A stretch of DNA of 64,000 bases from VXPQ01 sp965223485 (GCA_965223485.1 OZ244993.1:62001-126000), one strand, 5' to 3'; positions 1 to 9,376 are shown, counted from the first letter of the stretch. Translations and numbers: made by a program. The notes: generated from the sequence alone by a model not told the origin.

Positions 1-625
1 CGATGGATTCCACAACATCCACGCCGGTTCGGGCCGTATGCCCGACATCGATGCACAAACCCACGCGCGGGTCCATATCCCGGATCACTTCGAGACCATC
101 TCGCGGTCCGGGGAAATGCGAGTCTTCCGGACCGTGGTTGTGAATAGCCACGCTAATGTCGTATTCCTTGACGAACCGTTCGATCCGGGGCATGTTTTTC
201 ACGGTCGGAGCAATGACCAGCAAAGGAATGCCGACGGCCTTCGCATATTCGAAAAACATGCGCACATGATCATCGTCGTCGTCCTGGATAGTATTGTTGC
301 CCCCGCTTACGATCTCGATGCCTGCTCTCGCAAATGCCTGCGCACCCGACGCCAATTCTTCCGGGGAATCCTCATAGGGCATGTGAAACGACTTGACGCT
401 GACATGCTCCACATGCAATGCCTGGATTATGGAGATCGCCTCGGTCCGATCGAATCTTCGCAGCGAATAGGTGGCTACGCCGAGAGTAAAAGGTATGTGT
501 CCATCGGAGTGCTCAACCCTGGAAGGAGAAGCAGCACCGGCGGCATACGGAGCAAATCCGACACCTGTGGATGCGAGGGCGGCTGTTTTGACGAATCGAC
601 GACGGGTCAGATCGCGGAAAGACAT
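1..625 (-). CDS. TIM-barrel sugar phosphate isomerase/epimerase, Tat-exported (3' end cut by window edge)
   Basis: The reverse strand is open from an ATG at 625 to the left edge, giving about 208 residues with no stop. The N-terminus MSFRDLTRRRFVKTAALA is a twin-arginine signal followed by an Ala-rich hydrophobic stretch, so export to the periplasm is likely. The mature part starts with FTLGVATYSLRRF and continues with beta-strand/loop patterns (EIVSGGNN, GIPLLVIAPTV, VAIHNHGPED, GLCIDVGHTARTG) typical of the xylose-isomerase-like AP_endonuc_2 family. The His and Asp residues in IHNHG and CIDVGH would bind metal. It resembles the Tat isomerase at 10760-11725 in organisation. The exact sugar substrate cannot be read from the sequence. 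Confidence 0.85.
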   Translation of the reverse strand, partial: MSFRDLTRRRFVKTAALASTGVGFAPYAAGAASPSRVEHSDGHIPFTLGVATYSLRRFDRTEAISIIQALHVEHVSVKSFHMPYEDSPEELASGAQAFARAGIEIVSGGNNTIQDDDDDHVRMFFEYAKAVGIPLLVIAPTVKNMPRIERFVKEYDISVAIHNHGPEDSHFPGPRDGLEVIRDMDPRVGLCIDVGHTARTGVDVVESI

Positions 626-767
626 GGCAGGTATCTGTACTCGTTAAAAAAACGGACCGGTCCGCACAGGAGCACGGCTGCAAAATGAACTTGCCCTGTA
701 CAACACTTTTCTACCGGAGGCCTTATGGCCGGATCCCCGACTGCGAAAAATACCGGACGGAGATAGA

Positions 768-787
768 TATCGAATAGTAGCCGCCAG
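768..787 (+). repeat. Degenerate copy of a dispersed ~20-bp motif
   Basis: TATCGAATAGTAGCCGCCAG differs at one base from the sequence at 50127-50146. It lies about 90 bp before a broken surface-protein gene, while the other copies lie before the intact repeat-rich surface protein at 50613. Function unknown. Confidence 0.6.
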
Positions 788-877
788 ACTTTCTCGCCGG
801 GTTGACATGAGGAGATCGTCTTGCGGGCCGGCCGTTTCGGGGGGGTCTTTGTATTTTAGGCGTTTTTATATAGTCTA

Positions 878-1578
878 TTGATTTTACGGCTCGGCGGCGC
901 GCGCATCCGGAGCGCCGCGACGGGTGTCGACGCGGACCTCTCCCATGCGGCGGTCGGTCCGCTGTCCGGCCACAAGGTCGACGCCGCAACGGCGCAATCG
1001 CCGGCGGGCTCCGGGGTCACGATCATCGACGGCGGCGGCAATCCGCTCGAGGTGCAGGCGAACGGGAAGTACCGGCTGTTGATTCGCGAGAGCACCCGGG
1101 GTCGTTACGGGCTCAAGCTGAACACCCGGCCGACGCACACGGTCCACCTGCGCGGGATCCAGTCCGACGGCGACGAGGACCTGCGCGTCTTGCCGACCCA
1201 CACGGTGCTGCCGGTCGCGCCGGACGAGTGGGAGACGCCGATCTGGATGGAAATCCGGGCGGCGCCCGACGACGACGACGCGGACGGCGAGCGCATCTTC
1301 CTGAACCGCGTGCACAGCAGGGACCCGGCCTACAACGACCTCACCCTTCCCGATGTCCTCGTGGTCGAGCAGGACGACGACGCGGGGTCGCTGTCGGTGG
1401 CCGACGCGGAGGCGACCGACAGCGAGGACGCGACGCTCGACGGACCGCCGGAAGAAGACGGACCGCCGGCAGGCATACCGTGCGGTTCGACGCCGAGGGA
1501 CTCCCCACGGGAACGTACGCCTGCGTACTGACTGCGGGGTCGGTCGCCATTACCCGGGTAATGGTTCTCGTCCGGTAG
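878..1578 (+). pseudogene. 3' remnant of a large Calx-beta-like, T9SS-sorted surface protein
   Basis: The frame open from 878 to 1531 encodes acidic Calx-beta-like sequence (PDEWETPIWMEIRAAPDDDD, then LPDVLVVEQDDD). Somewhere around 1440-1480 the sensible reading moves to another frame, which ends at 1578 with GRHTVRFDAEGLPTGTYACV and a short basic tail. That is the last ~35 residues of a type IX secretion (type A) sorting domain. There is no signal peptide, the only start is a TTG, and the calcium-binding-type repeat is incomplete. I read this as the frameshifted end of a gene whose 5' part has been lost. A short functional protein is possible but would lack an export signal. Confidence 0.6.
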
Positions 1579-1627
1579 CGGGACCGTCGACTCTGGCGGG
1601 CCGCAAACAAGAATTTCCCCGTACGCT

Positions 1628-2428
1628 CTAAAAACGGAATACGGCGAGAAACTGGGGAATGACCTCGTCGGCGTCCTCGAAGCCGAACTTGTTGATCCAG
1701 ATATGCAGTTCGCTTCCTGCGAAAAAGCGTTCGGGGCTTCCGGTGAGCGCCTTGCCGACATCAAGGCGTAACTGAGGCTGCATCAGGATCCAGTACGGCG
1801 CATGGCCGACCTCGGTGTTCCGGCTGCTTTGCCACTCGGCATGTCCTTCCAGCGAGAATGCGCCGCTACCGATGTTGAACGGCAATGCCCAGTTGAAATC
1901 GATGAGGTGGCTGTTGTCGCTTTGCGGTGCGCCGCCCTCGGCCAGTCCTGCGCTGCGATCCACGAAATACAGATAGTCGAGGTTTGCGAAGGCGAATCCC
2001 GGCAGGTCCAGTTGCAGTCGGAACCCGGGCGTGATCTTCAGCACCTTGCCCTGCGCCCCCCAGTTTATTCCTCCCAGCGGACCTGCGCCCCGGACGGGGC
2101 CCCATGCGATCTCCTTCCCGGTGATTGCCCCGACGCTCAGGAACGGATACCATTCCATATAGATATCCCGGTTGGCGGCTCCGGCGCCCTCGCAGCACGC
2201 CATGTCCACAAAGAAGAAATTCTCTCCAAGGCTCCAGCCGCTTGCGTGCTGGAATGTGATCAGGTGCTGGGTTCCGGTGGGACTCACGGCGTGATCCTTT
2301 AGTGCCGAGCCCGCCTGGTATTGCACTTCCGTTACGCTCCACCCCTGGGCGCCGGCGTTGCCGCTGGTAAAGAGCGGACAAGCCGCAATAAGGAGGAGGG
2401 TCGCGAGGAAGCGGGAGAATCTGTGCAT
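1628..2428 (-). CDS. Tsx/OmpK-like nucleoside-specific channel outer membrane protein
   Basis: 266 aa from the ATG at 2428, chosen because it opens directly into a signal peptide (hydrophobic LATLLLIAACPLF, cleavage near GNAGAQG); upstream in-frame codons add no sensible sequence. The body alternates short amphipathic strands and ends in the aromatic FLAVFRF, typical of outer membrane beta-barrels. LGENFFFVDM, DIYMEWYPFLSVGAITGK and the aromatic-rich strands match the pattern of the Channel_Tsx/OmpK family, which forms nucleoside-permeable barrels in Proteobacteria. Substrate in this organism is inference. It reads in the same direction as the transporter at 2693-4270, with 264 bp between. 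Confidence 0.7.
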   Translation of the reverse strand: MHRFSRFLATLLLIAACPLFTSGNAGAQGWSVTEVQYQAGSALKDHAVSPTGTQHLITFQHASGWSLGENFFFVDMACCEGAGAANRDIYMEWYPFLSVGAITGKEIAWGPVRGAGPLGGINWGAQGKVLKITPGFRLQLDLPGFAFANLDYLYFVDRSAGLAEGGAPQSDNSHLIDFNWALPFNIGSGAFSLEGHAEWQSSRNTEVGHAPYWILMQPQLRLDVGKALTGSPERFFAGSELHIWINKFGFEDADEVIPQFLAVFRF

Positions 2429-2692
2429 GGAATGGGCAGGTTTTTTGCTGGGTTTTTCTTGCTGAGGGCAAGATGAAACAGGCCGAAAGATACTATACGC
2501 AGCGTCTTCTGTCGGTGTAGATATTTGTGAAAATATCACGTTTGCCGGGGTTGCATACCATGCTGTCGAAAGGAAATCGCGATGTCGGCGGGGCCGGTGC
2601 TTCCGCAGGAAGATACTCCGGGATGCGAGCCGGAACGATACTCCCGGTCGTAACTATGCGGTTCGAATCATCCGGGGGACGACAAACTCCTG

Positions 2693-4270
2693 TCAGGGGG
2701 CATCTTCCCGAATCCACTTCATAAAGGATACGGCGAGAATAACCAGAATCGCCATCAACGGGATGGATACCAGAATCGAAGACGCCTTCAGTGCGTCTAT
2801 GCTCTCCTGCCCTCCTGCAAACATCAACGCAAGGGATACGCACCCGAGTACGACGGCCCAGAAAATGCGATGCCACCGGGCCGGCTCGACGACCCCTCCC
2901 TGCTCTCTTGTAGCCACCGCGGCAAGTACATAGGCCGCGGAGTCCAGGGTTGTCGCCCCGAAAATGAAAGCCAGCGCAACAAAAAGCGCCACGAGAGGCG
3001 CAGCAACCGGGAGCACCCGCCCCCCTACTGCGGCAATGGTTGCTATGATCGCCTCGGGCGCCTGACCGATAGCCACCATCTCCGTCAGGTTTTGCGATCC
3101 TTCCAGATCGAAAAACAGGCTGGTGTTGCCAAGCACGCCAAAAACGACCCAGCACCCGAGAGAGCCGGCGAATATCTCACCCAGGATCACTTCGCGGATG
3201 GTGCGTCCCCTCGATATGCGGGCTACGAAGAGACCCATGAACGGTGCATACGCCACCCACCAGGCCCAGTAAAAAATGGTCCAGGTTTCGGAAAAGGTTG
3301 CGCCGGACGCCACGGGGGCCACACCTGACACCGCTATCGCACTGCCGGCCTTGGCGACCGCATCGGCATAGAAGCTCATTTTGATGAAATTCTGAAATAT
3401 CAGCCCGACGCTATGGGTGAAGGAATCGATAATGAACATCGTCGGGCCAAACACGAACACAAATACCATCAGCGCAGTGACCAGCCAGACGTTGATGTCG
3501 CTCAGGATCTTGATGCCCTTTTTCAACCCGGAATAAACACTGAATCCGAACAGAGCGCTCCAGATCACTATGACGAAGGCATCAAGCAGGAAGGTGCGCT
3601 CGAGGCCGAACAGGTCTGCAATACCTGCGGAAATGAGGGGCGTGCTGAGCCCTATAGAAGTCCCGACCCCGCCGAGCATGCCCAAAATGAACACGATGTC
3701 GATGATCTTTCCCGGCAGGCCGGCAGCCGCCCGGGCGCCGATCGCGCCTTCGCACGCCGTCGAAAGACGCAGGACAGACCGCCCCCGGTTCCAATACAGG
3801 TAACCGAGAGGAAGCACCGGCACACAATAAATCGCCCAGGCCAGTGGCCCCCAGTGGAACATGCCATATGCGGCGGCCCACTCTATGGCTTCTTTGGACC
3901 GGGGTTCAATATCGAACGGAGGCGCCGTATAGTAATAGGCCCATTCGATCGTGCCCCAATAGATGACACTGGCGCCGATGCCGGCGCAAAACAGCATGGC
4001 GGACCAGCTGAATAGCGAAAACTCCGGCGGGCTATCGGGGCCGCCGAATCGAACACGGCCGTATTTCCCCAGAGCAACGTAGAGCAGAAAACCGAAGACG
4101 ACCACAAAAAACCACAGATGAATCCATCCAAGGGTTCGGGTCATCCAGTTCATGGCGTTGCCCAGCACAGCAGCGCCGCCGGACGGAAACATAACCAGCG
4201 GGGTAATAAGGCAAAGGACCCCGCCGAAGGTAACCCAGAAAATGACCTTTTCTATCTTTGGTCCTTGCAC
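2693..4270 (-). CDS. BCCT-family betaine/choline/carnitine transporter
   Basis: 525 aa starting at a GTG (4270) with a purine-rich GAAGGGA about 8 bp upstream. Roughly twelve hydrophobic helices are visible. The family signature with clustered Trp residues is present (FYWAWWVAYAPFMGLFVARI followed by SRGRTIREV), as is the TM3 glycine stretch CAGIGASVIYWGTIEW. BCCT carriers import quaternary ammonium or sulfonium osmolytes by Na+ or H+ symport, or exchange them. In the glycine stretch the second Gly-rich position carries Ala-Ser rather than the form seen in BetP, so coupling ion and substrate are uncertain. The gene follows the PIG-L gene at 4323 by 52 bp on the same strand, but no shared pathway is obvious. 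Confidence 0.93.
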   Translation of the reverse strand: MQGPKIEKVIFWVTFGGVLCLITPLVMFPSGGAAVLGNAMNWMTRTLGWIHLWFFVVVFGFLLYVALGKYGRVRFGGPDSPPEFSLFSWSAMLFCAGIGASVIYWGTIEWAYYYTAPPFDIEPRSKEAIEWAAAYGMFHWGPLAWAIYCVPVLPLGYLYWNRGRSVLRLSTACEGAIGARAAAGLPGKIIDIVFILGMLGGVGTSIGLSTPLISAGIADLFGLERTFLLDAFVIVIWSALFGFSVYSGLKKGIKILSDINVWLVTALMVFVFVFGPTMFIIDSFTHSVGLIFQNFIKMSFYADAVAKAGSAIAVSGVAPVASGATFSETWTIFYWAWWVAYAPFMGLFVARISRGRTIREVILGEIFAGSLGCWVVFGVLGNTSLFFDLEGSQNLTEMVAIGQAPEAIIATIAAVGGRVLPVAAPLVALFVALAFIFGATTLDSAAYVLAAVATREQGGVVEPARWHRIFWAVVLGCVSLALMFAGGQESIDALKASSILVSIPLMAILVILAVSFMKWIREDAP

Positions 4271-4322
4271 AAGGGTATCCCTTCTTTCCTTGCCATACTA
4301 TTGGAATCGAAGACAAATCCGG

Positions 4323-7007
4323 TCACTCAGCCGATTCCCCGCCGAGCGCAATCGCATTAGACAATATACGGAATGCCCCCGGGACCCCGTATGGCGTTTG
4401 GCGATGAAGCGCCAGCGAAAGGTAGCTGTAGTACCCTTCACCCACCTCTGCGGCCAGCCATATGCCCTGCTGTGGCTCCTGCCCGGTATCCTGTGTTTCC
4501 ACCAGCGGCGTATAGGCAGCATCCCACTCCGTGAAAAACTTGGAGCCGCGCTGTTCGATCCAGTGGTCGAAATCAGCCTCGGAAATCGCGTTGGGCGCGG
4601 TCAACAGAGGGTGATCCGGCACAAGGATGCGGACGGGAGAATCCTGTTCGGAGACTTCCTGCGCCCCCCGGGGCAATTCAGCAGGATACGGCGCCATGTC
4701 GTTCGGCACGAATTCCTGTGTCTGATACAGGACAACAAGGTTGCCCCCCGCCGCAGCGTAGTCCAGCAGGCGCCGGTTATTCTCCACAAGGTCCTGTCGC
4801 ACGGCGTACGCGCGCGTCCCTACAACGATCGTATCGAAGTGATCCAGGGAACCACTCGCCAGATCCGCCTCGCCAAGCAGTTGCACCGAGGCGCCGAGGG
4901 TTTCAATCGCGGCGGGGACCTCGTCGCCCACGCCCATTACGTAGCCCACCTGCATCCCGTCCAGCCGGGCGACCGGCACGGACAGAATGGTGGTTTCCGC
5001 CGGCATCCGGAGACGGCCAAGCGGCAGATCCCGGTGCTCGATGACCTGGTAGCCATTCCGATATTGCCGGCGTTCCTCTCCCTCCCCGGATTCGGCCATA
5101 GCCCGGATCGTTGCTTCACCGGACCAGTCCGCGGGGGGGTGCGCCATGAAACGCGCCTCGATGACCTCGCCCCGGTTCCGGAACGCATGCTGCATAGCAG
5201 CCGGATCGCTCGTCCAGCCCTCGGGGAGTTCAATGGTAATGTCCGCAACGACTGAATCCGAAATGGCCTCGACGCGCACGAGCACCGGGATCGCCTCCGC
5301 GGCGCCGGCGTCTACCATCGGAAGGACACGTACACGCGGACTGATCGAAACGGATACATCGGGGAGAATTTCCACGCGGCGGGCAAGAAAACCGTACGGC
5401 AAGCGGGATACGTAGCCGGTGACAGGCATCGTCCGCACTATCTCCACCTCGTCCACCTGTAGAAGCACCTGCACAGACAAGGCCATGGGACGCCAGGGCA
5501 AATGGAACGCCGAAGAAGGCCCCGAAATCCGGTACATATTTTCGGTGGGACTGCTGCGCTCGAAATACGGGCCGTCGAAGAGGGGCTCGCCCGATCCTAC
5601 TTCAATCATGAGCTCCACCTCGTTCCCGGCCCCTCCGTCCGACCGGGCCAACTTGGCGACACCCTCCATATTGCGCTCGAGGACCAGCACTTCGCCCACC
5701 GCGATACGATCGGGCAGTTCACTTGCAACAGCGACCGTGATAGCGGCTTCCTGATTCCTCACCAGAGCAGCACCCAATGCCTGGTCAGTCAGTTCGGCCC
5801 GTATTCGCACGCCCGCCGCGGCCATGATTGCATCTTCGAATTGCCGCGCCTTCACAGACAACTGAAAGGTCGTTTCCGGCATATCCTTCGCGGCGTCGAT
5901 CGTGGTGTGCACCAGACGTAAACCGCGCACGAGTTCGGAAACCACCTGCTCCGGCGCCCGAAAATCGAAATCCTGCATCACCTCGTCGACCAGGGTCTGA
6001 AGTTCGGCAAGGGACGAAGCGACCTCGGGAGACGCCTCCTCCCCTACAAGCGCCGGCAAACCAGGCAAACTCGTATCCATGTCCGCAAAAAATGTATCGG
6101 ATACACGGTTCTCCGCACCGGCGGGCAATTCGCCGAGCCGTTCGTAGCGGTACGTACGGGCTCCCCCTCTCCGGAACCGCCCCGACGTCTGGGAACGCTG
6201 GAGGCTCAGGCCATAGCGTGCGTACTCTCCGTACGAGACGCCGAGGAGAGGGCTATATGCAGCGGCGTCCAGAACCACATGGTGCGGCTCGTCTTCAGCG
6301 GCCCCGCCCCGGAAGAGCAGCGGAACGGACCAGGGACGGAGCCCTTCCTCCGAAATCTGCTCCGGGAAGCGGTTGGGGTCGGCGGCGGCAGCTACCGCTT
6401 CAGGCGTAAGAACGCCCGAAGCCTGGTGGTGTCCATGCCCGTCCCGCCGTGAACCATGGAACCGGGAAACCACGGCAATGGGACGATTCAGGCGAATAAC
6501 CCGCACCATGTCCGCCAGCACGACTTTGGGGTCCCAACTGCGGAGCGCTTCGTCCAGCGTCTTGGAATACCCGTAATCGACGGCGCGGGTAAAGTATAAA
6601 TCGTCCAGACCGTAATACCGCCCCGCCAGCACCAGTTCCCGCGTACGTATCAATCCCAGTGCATCGAACAGCTCCGAGCCGATGGCGTTGGCGCCTGCTT
6701 CGCCTCTGTTCAGGTTCAACTGAGACGTGCGTGCGCCCCATCCCCGGGAAGACAATGCGTGCATGCCCGAATGTTCGTCATCGGGGTGAGCCAGCACATG
6801 CAGCAAAGAAGCCGTCGTGCCCAGCTTATTGATGCGGTGCCAGGCCCCTGGCGCCCCTTGATCGGACGGCAAAATCTCGCCCGAAATGGGAGAGGGAAAC
6901 GCCAGCACGCGATCAGGAGACGACTGGCCCGCAGCGGGAGGGGCCGTCAGCATGAGCACACAGACGGTAAAAAGAGAAACGAGGCGAAGTTCGGAGAAGA
7001 AGCGCAT
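4323..7007 (-). CDS. PIG-L (LmbE-like) family deacetylase, large multidomain exported form
   Basis: 894 aa from the ATG at 7007, which opens into a signal peptide (SLFTVCVLMLTAPPAAGQ); the reading frame extends further upstream without signal features. The zinc motif AHPDDE sits near residues 73-78, and the distal His-rich motif SRRDGHGHHQASG near 183-195 completes the site expected for N-acetyl-sugar deacetylases. The remaining ~600 residues are beta-rich modules ending in a region (LVENNRRLLDYAAAGGNLVV) that resembles a ThuA/glutamine-amidotransferase-like fold. Long exported PIG-L proteins of this architecture are common in Bacteroidota; the acylated or acetylated substrate is unknown. Confidence 0.88.
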   Translation of the reverse strand: MRFFSELRLVSLFTVCVLMLTAPPAAGQSSPDRVLAFPSPISGEILPSDQGAPGAWHRINKLGTTASLLHVLAHPDDEHSGMHALSSRGWGARTSQLNLNRGEAGANAIGSELFDALGLIRTRELVLAGRYYGLDDLYFTRAVDYGYSKTLDEALRSWDPKVVLADMVRVIRLNRPIAVVSRFHGSRRDGHGHHQASGVLTPEAVAAAADPNRFPEQISEEGLRPWSVPLLFRGGAAEDEPHHVVLDAAAYSPLLGVSYGEYARYGLSLQRSQTSGRFRRGGARTYRYERLGELPAGAENRVSDTFFADMDTSLPGLPALVGEEASPEVASSLAELQTLVDEVMQDFDFRAPEQVVSELVRGLRLVHTTIDAAKDMPETTFQLSVKARQFEDAIMAAAGVRIRAELTDQALGAALVRNQEAAITVAVASELPDRIAVGEVLVLERNMEGVAKLARSDGGAGNEVELMIEVGSGEPLFDGPYFERSSPTENMYRISGPSSAFHLPWRPMALSVQVLLQVDEVEIVRTMPVTGYVSRLPYGFLARRVEILPDVSVSISPRVRVLPMVDAGAAEAIPVLVRVEAISDSVVADITIELPEGWTSDPAAMQHAFRNRGEVIEARFMAHPPADWSGEATIRAMAESGEGEERRQYRNGYQVIEHRDLPLGRLRMPAETTILSVPVARLDGMQVGYVMGVGDEVPAAIETLGASVQLLGEADLASGSLDHFDTIVVGTRAYAVRQDLVENNRRLLDYAAAGGNLVVLYQTQEFVPNDMAPYPAELPRGAQEVSEQDSPVRILVPDHPLLTAPNAISEADFDHWIEQRGSKFFTEWDAAYTPLVETQDTGQEPQQGIWLAAEVGEGYYSYLSLALHRQTPYGVPGAFRILSNAIALGGESAE

Positions 7008-7232
7008 GAGAAATTGGGATGGAATTGCAGGAAGAGGGAGTATCTTCCTGCAAGTAATCAAAAAACGGCGTGAGGCGCAAGAAAAATGAGGCCGTTGAGG
7101 CAATGGCGCCGCCTGTATACGCGGCAGCACCGTTGATCGTTCGTTGCCCTGCCCGTATCTTGCACATACGCCATCCCACCTGAAAACAACACTGCATATA
7201 CCAGTATATACCAGCGAGTCTTCGACGCATCC

Positions 7233-7769
7233 ATGACCGATCACGCCTCCCGCTCCCGATTCCTCACGCTACGATTCGGCGCGCTTTGCGCGTTTGTCCT
7301 CGCGGCGGCGCTGATGCGTCTGCTCCCTCATCCTCCGAACGTCGCTCCCATAGGCGCCATGGCGCTGTTTGGGGGCGCACTCTTCGCCAGAAAGGGGATC
7401 GCCCTTGCCATGGTCTTCACCGCCATGCTGCTCAGTGACATTCTCCTGGGCTTTGAGCCGGCGCCCATCGTGTATTTCGCCTTCGCAGGCGTGATCGGCA
7501 TCGGGTTCCTGTTGCGCAAAAAACGCAACCTGTTACGGATTGCGGGAGCCTCCGTAGCCGGATCCGTACTGTTCTTCGTCGTAACGAATTTCAGCGTCTG
7601 GGCGACCGGCGTGCTATACCCGCAAACGATCGAGGGGCTCGTGACATGCTTCGTGGCCGCAATCCCTTTCTTTCACAACACCCTCCTTGGCGACGCCTTC
7701 TTCACGGCAGTGCTCTTTGGCGGATTCGCCTTTGCGGAGCAGAGATTTCCTGCGTTGCGCCTGGGGTGA
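7233..7769 (+). CDS. DUF6580-family integral membrane protein
   Basis: 178 aa with about five to six hydrophobic helices (for example FGALCAFVLAAALMRLLP and FVVTNFSVWATGVLYP). The conserved N-terminal pattern PHPPNVAPIGAMALFGGALF and the NFSVWATG...FFHNTLLGDAFFTAVLF segments are the hallmark of DUF6580, a family with weak resemblance to ECF-transporter S components. Substrate and partners are unknown. It is transcribed divergently from the PIG-L gene (225 bp between starts) and converges on the hypothetical gene at 7785 with 15 bp between stops. Confidence 0.85.
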   Translation: MTDHASRSRFLTLRFGALCAFVLAAALMRLLPHPPNVAPIGAMALFGGALFARKGIALAMVFTAMLLSDILLGFEPAPIVYFAFAGVIGIGFLLRKKRNLLRIAGASVAGSVLFFVVTNFSVWATGVLYPQTIEGLVTCFVAAIPFFHNTLLGDAFFTAVLFGGFAFAEQRFPALRLG

Positions 7770-7784
7770 ACCCCCTTCCCCCTT

Positions 7785-8582
7785 TCAATACGAATAAATC
7801 ACACTTGCGCTCCAGAGAAAATCGTCACCCGATATATCGGTGTGTAAGGATTTGTTGATCATAGCCGACAGGGAAAACGGAAAACCCCTTTTCGCCAATA
7901 CGGCGCTCGAAGAAAAATACGTCCCGCTCATCTCGTCTATTCTCTCGTCTATTCTCTCGTCTATTCTCAGATAGTAGACTTGCGAGTTTAAGGTAACGGT
8001 CCATGCATCGAACACGTCGATATTGGATAATCGGGTAGTGAAGACGATAAAATTCAGGTTTCGCAAGGTGGATTCTTCTATACCGCGCGCATACAGAAAT
8101 AGCATCCCTATATTCAGATTTTTCGTAAGGGAATACTCAGGTAGGATCTGCCCGCCTATGAATCGTCGGGCTATGATGGCGTCCCGCTGGACGTTATCTT
8201 CATCTTCCGTTTCCGTGATGGACGATGTGACGAAGTTAAGGACGGAGTTGAGGGCGACTCGAAGCCTGAACTTGTCGGTTTGCAGCATTCGGTATTGCCA
8301 CCGGAACACAAAATCCCAGGGTTTCCCTGTCGTGGCAAACCGAAGTTCCGGCTCGAACGTCAATTTTCTCTTTCCGATTCTCGTGTAAAATTGTACGGCG
8401 GGCTTACCCAGGGTAAAGTTGGGTATTTGGGAAACGCCTTTGTTGGTAATACCGACCGTTCCGGCAAAGGCTTTCCGCTCCTGCTCGACCTCTTGCGAAA
8501 ACGCAAAGCGGGCATGCATGGTTAACGAAAGGAACAGGATCGCACCTGCGATCGGATATGTCGTTTTCATGGTGCTTGTCAA
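7785..8582 (-). CDS. Hypothetical outer-membrane beta-barrel-like protein with an in-frame micro-repeat
   Basis: 265 aa (start 8582, or Met at 8570) with a signal peptide ending near ARFAFSQE. The mature chain alternates basic/aromatic strands (FVFRWQYRML, NLNIGMLFLYA, FDAWTVTLNSQVYYL) and ends in SASVIYSY, consistent with a small barrel. No family recognised. At 7931-7966 three perfect 12-bp repeats (TCTCGTCTATTC) encode Arg-Ile-Asp-Glu three times, in a predicted surface loop. Slippage would add or remove four residues without breaking the frame. Confidence 0.7.
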   Translation of the reverse strand: MTSTMKTTYPIAGAILFLSLTMHARFAFSQEVEQERKAFAGTVGITNKGVSQIPNFTLGKPAVQFYTRIGKRKLTFEPELRFATTGKPWDFVFRWQYRMLQTDKFRLRVALNSVLNFVTSSITETEDEDNVQRDAIIARRFIGGQILPEYSLTKNLNIGMLFLYARGIEESTLRNLNFIVFTTRLSNIDVFDAWTVTLNSQVYYLRIDERIDERIDEMSGTYFSSSAVLAKRGFPFSLSAMINKSLHTDISGDDFLWSASVIYSY

Positions 8583-8826
8583 TGGGCGATCCTTGCCTAT
8601 GACTGTAAATCCGCCTGCTTGCTTTTCATGGTTTTTCCCGGTTGTCGCCGCCTTGGCCGGTTACCGGAGAGCTGCAACAACGCTTGCTCTTTAACCGGAA
8701 ACACAAACGGCCGGCCCGCTGCGATCCGCGACGAAGAACGGTTGCAGGAAGCCGAAAGGGGGAACACCTTGTAAAGATAGGCAACCGGGACCAGCTTTCC
8801 ACCCGGACAAATAATCCTCGTCCGCA

Positions 8827-8975
8827 TGGGTGGCACAACTATTCGACGCATTTATTGCGTAGAATACTTATACAAGCTCCTTCCGGTTGGGCAGTGCGAT
8901 TATTTGACGCATTTTTTGCGGTGAATAGCCATACGAGCCCCTTGCACATGGGTAGCACATCATCTTGCGCGGCAA
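8827..8975. repeat. Imperfect 61-bp tandem repeat, about 2.4 copies
   Basis: Units begin at 8827, 8888 and 8949 with TGGGTGGCAC, TGGGCAGTGC and TGGGTAGCAC. They share an ATTCGACGCATTTATTGCG-like core, a GAATA(C/G) step and a TACRAGCYCCTT tail. The third unit is partial. The copies have diverged by more than a quarter, so the duplication is old. No coding frame is conserved through the units. Confidence 0.6.
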
Positions 8976-9051
8976 CGCCAGGCGGGGCTTAAACCTGCCG
9001 AAGGATTTCGACGAGGAGGGCAAGGGGTATCACATCCATTGAGGGAGCGTT

Positions 9052-9072
9052 CTTTGCGGAATCCTCGCAAAG
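9052..9072 (-). terminator. Possible hairpin after the small coiled-coil gene
   Basis: CTTTGCG and CGCAAAG pair perfectly over 7 bp around a GAATCCT loop, starting 5 bp past the stop of the minus-strand gene at 9077. There is no U-tract on the minus strand, so intrinsic termination is uncertain. Confidence 0.35.
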
Positions 9073-9076
9073 CAGG

Positions 9077-9376
9077 CTATTGCTGTAAAATCTGGAATAC
9101 AAGCTGCGCCAATACGCCAGCAATAGCCCCCAAACCCAACCCCATTATCCAGCGAAGAAGAGCATTGTTTTGCTTAGTCAGGTCGGCCCGGAGTTCGCCT
9201 ATCTCAGCTCGTACGGAACCTATTTCGGCTCGTACGAAACCTATTTCGGCTCGGACAAAATCTTTCGAGGCCGCGTCCCCCTGCCCGTTACGGATAGCTC
9301 TTGCTATCGCTTCAGCCGGGCGCTGTTCAAGGCCCGCATTCACAAGAGCGTGGGCGATGGCGAGGGTGTCGATCAT
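9077..9376 (-). CDS. Small DUF1640-like coiled-coil protein with C-terminal membrane helix
   Basis: 99 aa. An N-terminal helical segment (MIDTLAIAHALVNAGLEQRP) is followed by a heptad region in which VRAEIGF/VRAEIGS/VRAEIGE recurs three times from 21-bp DNA repeats at about 9193-9262. The C-terminus is one membrane helix (LLRWIMGLGLGAIAGVLAQL). The arrangement matches the CCDC90/DUF1640-like group of small tail-anchored coiled coils, whose bacterial role is unknown. Two related genes lie at 53402 and 53639 and share the MDT start, the ALxxxGL segment and the coil-then-TM order. Coil length differs between copies through in-frame repeat number. Confidence 0.7.
   Translation of the reverse strand: MIDTLAIAHALVNAGLEQRPAEAIARAIRNGQGDAASKDFVRAEIGFVRAEIGSVRAEIGELRADLTKQNNALLRWIMGLGLGAIAGVLAQLVFQILQQ

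Larger units (their letters stand above)
8583..9076. other. 494-bp intergenic region with a 61-bp imperfect tandem repeat
   Basis: No credible gene is seen. The region lies between two minus-strand genes. It contains the tandem repeat at 8827-8975 and a hairpin at 9052-9072. The remainder looks like ordinary GC-rich noncoding sequence. Confidence 0.6.

Noticed and set aside
4152..5255. Open frame on the plus strand across the PIG-L end and the BCCT start
   Set aside because: It opposes strongly conserved genes on the minus strand and has no recognisable domains; a shadow frame of high-GC DNA.
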